Of a DNA stretch of 64,000 nucleotides, positions 56,958-64,000 are shown one piece after another. How positions within the stretch are numbered: the stretch's first letter is position 1; the number at the start of each line of letters is the position of its first letter. Source of the stretch: Halichoerus grypus (taxonomy: Eukaryota > Chordata > Mammalia > Carnivora > Phocidae). Under the pieces are notes generated by a model. The model ran no database searches and was not told the DNA's origin. It worked only from the letters and a program-made list of their open reading frames with translations. A program made the position numbers and the translations under genes. The stretch is from positions 192,814,187 through 192,878,186 of the forward strand of contig NC_135713.1 of the NCBI RefSeq assembly GCF_964656455.1. The letters run 5' to 3'.

Positions 56958-57157
56958 TTTTTTTTTTAAAGATTTTATTTATTTATTTGGCAGAGAGAGA
57001 GCGCAGGAGAGCACAAGCAGTGGGAGTGGCAGAGGGAGAGGAAGAAGCAGGCCCCCTGTTGAGCAGGGAGCCAGATGCGGGGCTCGATCCCGGGACCCTG
57101 GGATCATGACCTGACCCCAAGGCAGTTGCTTAACCAACTGAGCCACCCAGGCGCCCC
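56958..57157 (-). mobile_element. Can-SINE
   Basis: Reverse copy running from AAAGATTTTATTTATTTATT to GAGCCACCCAGGCGCCCC, with target duplication ATCCAGCTTCT at 56947-56957 and 57158-57168. It lies within the ERVL-like internal region. Confidence 0.95.
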
Positions 57158-58861
57158 ATCCAGCTTCTGATAGCGCACCAATTATGACTCTTTGGATTAA
57201 TGAAAGGACTTAAGAGACTCCAGAAAGTACACCCCCATAGGGTGTTAATAAAAGTAAAGGAAATAATGTAGCAGGATCAAGAAATGACAGGTAAATATCA
57301 GAGGTGTCTAAGACACCCAGGCTCAGCTTCCCATCACTCACATAGGATGTACTTCATCTTAGGATCATAACCCACCAGGATATGCACAAGATGCCTTGAT
57401 TTCAAGGAGGCTATATTCTCATCAGTCTTTAATATGCATCTGGTCACATAGCCCAAATCAGCCTGCATGATTGGGTTCATAATGGAAACTGAGATTACAG
57501 AACAGAAAACAGGTACAAATAATCAATCTCTACGTTTTCTATAAATGATGGTGACAAGCTGGTACAGACTGTCCCTAGTGCTTTGTGGATTTAGCACAGA
57601 ACCACATAAATCACTAGTTTGTAACTTCCACTCTGGATGGGCCAAGGGCAGGCACCACTTCTTTTAGGGTCCCCCTAAAATTAAGCTCAGGGTTGCAACA
57701 AACCAGGTAAGATGAACCCCGTACCTACATAGATGATTAAAGGCCACATCTGGCCTCTACTGTCTTGGGTCCTATCATCATCATTGTTCTCATTCGGCCT
57801 AATTCTGTAAGAGCCTCTCCTATGCAGACCTGACCTGTAGAGGAGAATTTCCTCTCAACCTACTGATGCTGGTGTCCCTCTTATCAATACATTCCTTATG
57901 GCCTTGATTCAGTTGTCTTCTGTGCTTCCCTGTGAAACTTTATCATCTGGTGGGGTTTCTGGACTTTACACCAAATATCTACTCCAGCAGTCCCGCTGCC
58001 CTTAATCTATGAATGCCTTCCTCCACTGGCCACCATGCAATTCTGGCATTTCTATGCCACTTAGTGTGGCCTCTGTCTTTTTCATGCTTCTAGGAAGGAA
58101 TGCAGACCATCTCCAGGAGTCTTTGCTTGGATATCAAATTCCTGTCCCCCTTAATCAAGCACCCTTAGAATCCAGTCCCACACGTACCCTCCAGGTTCTC
58201 AATAGTAAATGCTGGTTAGATCTGCGGCTCCTTTGAGGTGCCGTTCCTTTTCTCCCTTCTCTCTCTCAAGTCATTTCCCTGGTTGAGTTAAGTCACTGAT
58301 CCACTTAATCTTGGTTATGTTTAGTGGCCTGGAGAGGAGTTGATGGCAGGGGGGCAGATCGGGAAGGGATTCCACATGACTTAAGGGAAGATGACTTTGC
58401 ATTTTCTTCAAGCAAGGGGGAGGGGGGCGGTCCTGCAGGCTCAGAGAGTTCAAAGGAATCTGGGAATCTGGGATTTTCAAGGGCATCACTAAATGTCCAT
58501 TTTATATGTCAGGGCCCATTCTTTCCCAATAAGGATTCTGACCCAGTCATAGCAGGCCTTGGTTGGCAGTTTAAGCTTCTTTGGAGCATGGTTACTCAAT
58601 TGAATTTAGCAATAGTCACCCAGTTATGTTATCCTTAGTTACTAATCCCCCCACCCTTTTCCTCAAACACCTGATATCTCACACCACCTAGTGCATACCC
58701 CTCCACCAGTATCCCATGCCAATTTACAGTTTTAACAACTGGACCCACCTCATGCCAGGAGCTATCTCTGTTCCACCTACCACCAGTGATGGATCCTCCC
58801 TGAAGGCGCGGTAGCAAACTTTCCAGCTCCCAAACTGCATCTTATCATCTGCTTTCTTAGA

Positions 58862-58876
58862 CCACTCCTGACACCA
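58862..58876 (-). repeat. ERVL-type primer-binding site
   Basis: On the - strand this reads TGGTGTCAGGAGTGG, complementary to a tRNA-Leu 3' end, directly next to the LTR edge. It sets the orientation of the remnant. Confidence 0.6.
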
Positions 58877-58878
58877 GT

Positions 58879-59160
58879 TGTCCTAGGTTGGGTTGTCCAA
58901 GAACCAGAGTTTAGAAAACAAATGTGTTTTAGGACATGCAGTCGACACCTGAGGAAGTAGGAAAAGGAAGCAGGACTAAGCAGAGGAAGAAGATGAGTTA
59001 TGATCCAGCCCGACAGCAGCCTGCCTGGTCCCCTGGGGAGATCTGGAATTAAAAAGGTTAAAAACCCTCTGATAAAAAGTTATACAGCAATGCCTCCTCC
59101 TCCAGAATTTAATTTGAAATTTGGCTATCATCGTTCTCTAGTTATCCAGTACCCACCTCA
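58879..59160 (-). repeat. ERVL-like LTR (5' LTR of the remnant)
   Basis: Parallels the LTR at 55460-55900: CACCTGAGGAAGTAGG, GGAAGCAGGACTAAGCAGAG, CGACAGCAGCCTGCCTGGTC. The - strand end reads GGACAAC just before the primer site. The right edge is uncertain because a Can-SINE lies at 59175. Confidence 0.5.
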
Positions 59161-59174
59161 AGATCTGCTGACAT

Positions 59175-59378
59175 TGGGGCACCTGGGTGGCTCAGTTGTT
59201 TGAGCACCTGCCTTCAGCTCAGGTCATGATCCCAGGGTCCTGGGATCAAGTCCTGCATCGGGCTCCCTGCTCAGTGGGGAGTCTGCTTCTCCCTCTCCCT
59301 CTGCTACTTCCCCTGTTTGTGCTCTCTTGTGTGCGTGCTCTCTCTCTCTCTCAAATAAATAAAATCTTTAAAAAAAAA
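59175..59378 (+). mobile_element. Can-SINE
   Basis: GGGGCACCTGGGTGGCTCAG head and AAATAAATAAAATC tail; target duplication ATCTGCTGACAT at 59163-59174 and 59379-59390. Confidence 0.95.
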
Positions 59379-59876
59379 ATCTGCTGACATAGTCACATAT
59401 GTGAGAATCTTATGATAGAAAAGTTCAGGTTCTTTTCCAAGGGTCTTTTTCACCCTCTATGTAAATCAAGGTATGTATGGTGGAGACTGTTACCTTCTAC
59501 CCAAATCCTTTCTCTTCTTCTCAATTCTTCCGCATATGTTGGTGTCCCTTGCAGCTGGGGTGGCCATGTGATTAAATTCTAACAGTGGAACATGATTAGA
59601 TGTCATGTTCCGTCTCTAAGAGAGCCAGTCTGCTTCCTCCATTTGCTCCTTCTCCTGCCAACTGGACCCAGGATGCGATGACCCAGCCTCAACCAAGCAA
59701 ACAACAAGAAGGCTCTAAGTAGTGGCAGAGCCACAAAATGAAAGGAGCCTGGGTTGCTGAACCTCAAGTGGAGGAAGCCACCTACCTACCCGGAACACTG
59801 CCCCCCTAGGCTGTGAAGGGAGTTGTGTTTGAGCTATTACATTTTGGCGTCTGTTTATTACAACGGTTTAACTTAC

Positions 59877-60074
59877 TTTTTTTAAAAAAATAGATTTTAT
59901 TTATTTGTTTGAGAGAGAGAGAGAGAACACAAGCAGAGGGGAGGGGCAGCGGGAGAGGGAGAAGCAGACTCCCCACTGAGCAGGGAGCCTGATGCGGGGC
60001 TTGATCCCAGGACCCTGAGATCATGACCTGAGCGGAAGGCAGATGCTTAACTGACTGAGCCACCCAGGCGCCCC
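59877..60074 (-). mobile_element. Can-SINE
   Basis: Reverse copy ending GAGCCACCCAGGCGCCCC, with target duplication AACRGTTTARCTTAC at 59862-59876 and 60075-60089 (two mismatches). Confidence 0.93.
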
Positions 60075-60838
60075 AACAGTTTAGCTTACCTTGACTGAAA
60101 TTGTATATGAATAGATTTGGTTGCAGAGTGCCCAAATTCTATGGGTATCTGGAGCTTAGTTCTAATCCCACCTGGGACACTATTACATAAAGAAATTGAA
60201 GTCCAGAGAAGTTAATGAATTTGTCTAAAGACTCACAAGATGGCTAAGATTAGGACCCAACTCTTCTGAAACCTAATCTGGTTCTCTTTCCCTATGCCAT
60301 TCCACCTTCTATGGTTCTGTAGGGTGGGTGTGGCGTGCTGAATGTGGCCATGAGATTTCTATTTCAGCAAGAGGGAAGGGCAGGGAGAAAAGGAGGGGAT
60401 GCATTTTCTTGGCCTCAATTAGTGAGCCATTAGCTACCCACGGTGATTAAATTATCTGGAATGACTCCCCAACTCCACATATACAGTTAAATGACAGATT
60501 GGCTCACAATTGTTTTGAGCACTCATTACTTCAATTTAATGTAGGCAAATGTGATCTTCAATATCAGGGCACCACAGTGTCATCAGGTCCTTGTCAGTTC
60601 ACAATCATCTTTATCTTAAAGGAAATAAGAATTTGAATGAGGATGCCTGTTCATTTGACTGCTATAGTTTATTTTACATATAGAAATAAAATCACATGTA
60701 GCAAAAGCATTGATAACAAACATGATGATAAAATAAATAACTACTATTTATCATCTAATGAATGCCCACTATTTGTCAGGCACTGAAAAGAAACTTTACA
60801 CACATGCACACACATACAAAAACACACAGTGTAAGAAA

Positions 60839-60854
60839 TATATATATATATATA
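60839..60854. repeat. (TA)n microsatellite
   Basis: Short TA run next to the Can-SINE target site. Confidence 0.85.
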
Positions 60855-60871
60855 AGAATGTATATATTCTT

Positions 60872-61068
60872 TTTTTTTTTTTTAAGATTTTATTTATTTG
60901 ACAGAGAGAGACACAGCAAGAGAGGGAACACAAGCAGGGGGAGTGGGAGAGGGAGAAGCAGGCTTCCCGCCAAGCAGGGAGCCCGATGTGGGGCTTGATC
61001 CCAGGACCCTGAGATCATGACCTGAGCCGAAGGCAGACGCTTAACCGACTGAGCCACCCAGGCGCCCC
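60872..61068 (-). mobile_element. Can-SINE
   Basis: Reverse copy beginning in a poly-T run and ending GAGCCACCCAGGCGCCCC. Perfect target duplication AGAATGTATATATTCTT at 60855-60871 and 61069-61085. The open frame reported across its left edge is repeat-derived. Confidence 0.95.
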
Positions 61069-62623
61069 AGAATGTATATATTCTTATTTAATCCCTGTAT
61101 CATCAGCTTTGCTGTGGTGACAACTCTCAAAATCCCAGTGACTCACACAATAAATGTCTATTTCTTACTCATGTTACATGTACTTCCTTGTGTTTTTTTT
61201 TCATTCTGGGACCTAGGCTGAAGGTGCAGCCCTATAGCACATGTCATTCTGGTGGCTGAAGAAAGAGCAAAAGTAGTAGAAAGTTGCGCCTCTTACAGCT
61301 TCTGCTCAGACAAATGTACAACATGTCCATTAATTCTAGTAGCCTAAGACCATCGCATGGCCAAAGTCAAACATCAGTGGGGAATTAGAGAGTGGAGGCA
61401 GTGCGGATCCCATGGTAACAGGCTAGGACATATAATCCCCATGCGGGAAAAAGGGAAAGGAAACAATTGGGGACGATAACAAAACTTCAATGCTACAAGA
61501 TAGATATTAATTCCACTTCCCTCTCCACTTTCCCAGAGAAGATAAATAACTTTTCTAAGTTCCTTCTAGAGGTTGGAAATACCCCTTTCAGTTAGGGTGA
61601 CTAGGGGAGGCTTTGGTAAAATTTGAGCTAGGGTTTGAAGGTTAGGTAGGACCTTGGTAAGGGAAGAGAGGGCAAGGACTTTGTCAGCAAAAGAAAACCC
61701 CAGAGTAGAGGTGAGGAAATGCCAGCCAAACAAGATCAGTTGACCATAGAGGAGAGAAGAGAAAACTGGAGAGGACAGGGGTTCCTTGAATGCTGAGGAG
61801 TTCAAGGCTAAGGATTTAACTTCATTTAAGGGGCAGTTAGAAACCTTTAGATATTTTTGAGAAGAGAGTGCCATGATTAAAATGATTGCTTCCTTAGACT
61901 GATCTGACTACAGGGTGCAGGGTGGGCTGACATAGGGAGAAAAGGAAAACAGGGAGACCAGTAAGGTAACTACATTTCCAGAACGAAGGTAGCAGTCTTT
62001 AACTAGGACGGTGGCAGTTGCAACAATAAATAAGGTCATTTCCAGAGACTCAGAACCAGTGGTTGAAGAAATTAACCACGCATCTTCATCACCCATCCGG
62101 TACTCCCAATAATAACGTATTAATCCTGTGTGAATAAAGCATTTTTAACAGCCTGCTTTTTGTATTAACGTGTAACATACAATATTGTTTTTTGGTTTTG
62201 GGTTTTTTTGAAGAGAATATAAGTGCTATGCACATTAAAGCTTCAGGACATGCCCTATGCCCCTAGCACAAGATGGCTGCCCCCCAACCCCCATACATAT
62301 TAAGCTTCCCACTGCCAGGGCTTAAATTAAATGTTGGATAGACCAGGGAAGGCCAAAGTCCGGGGGCCGGGTGACTGGGGGAATGAAAGCCATTGGTCAA
62401 TTTCAGGGAGGTGTGCTATCCAGGTGAGAATCTCCAACAGGCACTTGGAAATTCGGATCCCAAGCTCTACTTAACAGAATAACGGTGTTTCAACAAGCAA
62501 GCTAAAAATAACCGTATTTATGAAAATACTTTGCAACGTGATAACCGTTATTGGAAACTTCGTCTAATTTAAAATTTTATTCTAGGGTCACGGTTAGATA
62601 AATAATACATTTGAATGCTCCTT

Positions 62624-62659
62624 ATTAAAAACAAAACAAAACAAAACAAAACCAAAAAC
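62624..62659. repeat. (AAAAC)n simple repeat
   Basis: About six AAAAC units. Confidence 0.9.
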
Positions 62660-63059
62660 CTGTATTACGACTAAGTCTGTTTAAAGTGGATTTACTAAAA
62701 ATCCACTTTGGTCAATAACAAGGGTGGAAAGAAAGCAGGTGGAAAGGAAGCTGACCCAGGGAAACTAATCTCCAACAAGGGAGACCATTTCAGGAAACTC
62801 CAGGGCTCAGGATGCCTGGTCAGCCGTAAGCAGAGCGAGCCCAGGGGAGGCCCTGAGTTCCGGGGTGGACGGACTGCGGAGCTATGTGAAAACCTGCCCA
62901 GGACCTTTCCGAGATAGGACATCACCCCAGGACAGTAATGAAAAGGGGCAGCGGATCTGAGGGACAGCACCAGCTTCTTCCCAAACCCAGGGAGGGGAAC
63001 CTAGTCTCTCTCCCAAGGGCGGAAACCCCTTAGACAAAGACTCCAGCCACGGGAGGAGC

Positions 63060-63640
63060 CCGAAGTGCGCGTGCGCCATGGAACGCGCATGCGCGTAGCG
63101 GCCAGCGCCGCGGCTCGAGGTGGCGAGGGAGGGGAGGGAGAAGAAGGCAAGCGTCAAAAGGAGGGAGCCAGGAGGCTGGGGCGGGCCGAGTGGTGGGGTG
63201 CTCGCGCGCGCCCACTGGTGGCCGGAGGAGAAAACGTCCGCGAAGGCCTCGCTGCCCACCCCTCCCTTGGGGAGGCTCGCGCTCCCGCTGCTCGCGCCTG
63301 CGCCGCCCGCCGGCCTCGGGAGCGCGCCCTCTCGCTGGTGCGCGCGCTCGCAATCTTCGCCACCCACCAGCTCCCGCACCCGCAGCAGAGCCGCCGCCGC
63401 CGCCCACCTTCTGCCGCTGCCACCACAGCCACTTTCTCCTCTCTTTCCTCTACTGTCCTCGCCCTCTGTCGACTATCAGGTAAGCGCGAGGCTCCTAAAT
63501 CTGCCTCCTCGTCCGCCCCCTTGCACCCCCAGGCTGCCGCCCCTCGTCCCCCGCCTCAGAGATGGGTTTCATGAGGTAAGCATAGGTCGGGGGCAACGGC
63601 TGGGGCCCCTCCCTGCGCCCTGTGCGCTCCGGGGCTGGGA
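63060..63640 (+). promoter_or_regulatory. MAPT: MAPT CpG-island promoter
   Basis: Dense CpG sequence with no TATA box. Two NRF1-type palindromic motifs, TGCGCGTGCGCC (63066-63077) and GCGCATGCGC (63085-63094), lie about 90-120 bp before the inferred transcript start. The island spans exon 0 and fades into a CG/TG dinucleotide tract after about 63680. A bidirectional role is possible, given the antisense transcript known in human. Confidence 0.85.
63184..63479 (+). other. MAPT: MAPT exon 0 (non-coding 5' UTR exon)
   Basis: This stretch follows the human tau 5' leader closely as I recall it, from GGCCGAG, through CTCGCGCGCGCCCACT and GGTGGCCGGAGGAGAA, to the end CTGTCGACTATCAG directly before GTAAGC. 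The start is set by that similarity and is approximate. The exon contains no start codon for tau; the initiator lies in the next exon, outside the window. The human leader has been reported to carry an internal ribosome entry site. Confidence 0.88.
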
Positions 63641-64000
63641 CTAGGGCGTCTTGGAAAGGCACCCATGCAAGGGATGCACGCGCGCGCGTGTGTGTGTGTA
63701 TGTGTGTGTGTGTGTGTGTGTGTTGGGGGGTGTCCTTAAAGACCCGCTTCGCGCGGACCCGGGCAGAGGTTGTGCCCGAAGGGTGGGGCGCGGATGGCGG
63801 TGACCTGGGGGAGGGGGCTGCTGTGCACTCTCGATCGTCACCTTTTGCCGCAATGGGCGTGTGTCTATATGTGTGTGTGTTGGGGGGTGTCCAATGACGA
63901 CCCCCGAAACCGAACCTGTAATCCGATTTCTCTGCTTTGGTTGGCCATAGGCCCTTCAGGAAGGTATGGATCCGGTTCTAGAAAAGATGAATCCCTGCCT
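63480..64000 (+). other. MAPT: Start of MAPT intron 0
   Basis: Begins GTAAGC. It includes a second GTAAGC donor at 63576, a CG/TG tract (about 63678-63722), and a short direct repeat (GTGTGTTGGGGGGTGTCC) seen near 63717 and again near 63875. No further exon is recognised before the window ends. Confidence 0.75.
63678..63722. repeat. (CG)n(TG)n dinucleotide tract
   Basis: CGCGCGCG runs into an almost pure GT array with one TATG interruption. Alternating purine-pyrimidine of this kind favours Z-DNA and is likely polymorphic. Confidence 0.9.

Larger units (their letters stand above)
55901..58860 (-). repeat. Degraded ERVL-like internal region
   Basis: Lies between the two related LTRs, next to a leucine-tRNA-type primer site. 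No frame longer than about 100 codons survives. A MaLR-like fragment (56205-56440) and a Can-SINE (56958-57157) have landed in it. Non-functional. Confidence 0.4.
33807..63059. other. SPPL2C-MAPT intergenic spacer
   Basis: No protein-coding gene is supported. The first 4 kb stay GC-rich with L2 and MIR; beyond about 38-40 kb the DNA is AT-richer and dense in Can-SINEs, L1 3' ends, MaLR-type LTRs and an ERVL-like remnant. In human an antisense lncRNA (MAPT-AS1) spans this spacer; I cannot identify its exons here by sequence. Confidence 0.7.

Noticed and set aside
63065..63644. 169- and 174-codon frames in the MAPT CpG island
   Set aside because: They lie across the promoter and non-coding exon 0; Ala/Arg/Pro-rich sequence is expected from CpG-island composition.
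1..64000. CRISPR array or other prokaryotic system
   Set aside because: The only regular array is the 15-bp minisatellite, which has no spacers. Split genes with GT-AG introns and carnivore SINEs show a mammalian genome.

Overview
The window is mammalian nuclear DNA from a carnivoran. Eleven insertions of the carnivore tRNA-Lys-derived SINE (Can-SINE) are present, most with readable target-site duplications. Their internal sequence looks like that of bears, seals and mustelids (Arctoidea) and not like the dog or cat subfamilies; this clade assignment is an inference.

Three protein-coding loci lie on the + strand, in the order of the 17q21.31 block of the human reference. (1) CRHR1, the corticotropin-releasing hormone receptor 1: eleven coding exons from 7745 to 24588, corresponding to human exons 3-5 and 7-14. 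The first two coding exons lie upstream of the window, and bases 1-7744 are intron. (2) SPPL2C, an intronless signal-peptide-peptidase-like aspartyl protease, 31743-33806. (3) MAPT (tau): only the CpG-island promoter and the non-coding exon 0 (about 63184-63479) fall inside; the coding exons are beyond the right edge.

Region by region: 1-24588 is GC-rich gene body with ancient MIR, L2, L1 and MER5-type repeats. Intron 5 carries a decayed counterpart of the optional human exon 6. Intron 13 holds a 46-unit, 15-bp minisatellite. 24589-31742 is the CRHR1 3' UTR and spacer with no further gene seen. 33807 to about 63060 is a long spacer that becomes AT-rich past about 38-40 kb. It is crowded with young SINEs, L1 3' ends, MaLR-type LTRs and a degraded ERVL-like provirus on the - strand (about 55.46-59.16 kb). 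63060-63640 is the MAPT CpG island.

The genes are not an operon; each is transcribed separately. CRHR1 is a class B GPCR of the stress axis, SPPL2C an intramembrane protease and MAPT a microtubule-associated protein; their proximity reflects conserved synteny. I found no CRISPR array, prokaryotic system, rRNA or functional tRNA, and no convincing new protein-coding gene. The points most worth a second look are the intron-13 minisatellite, the lost exon 6, the G-tract in front of the exon 8 acceptor, tandem splice donors at MAPT exon 0, and a CCAAT/KLF-box cluster inside CRHR1 intron 2.
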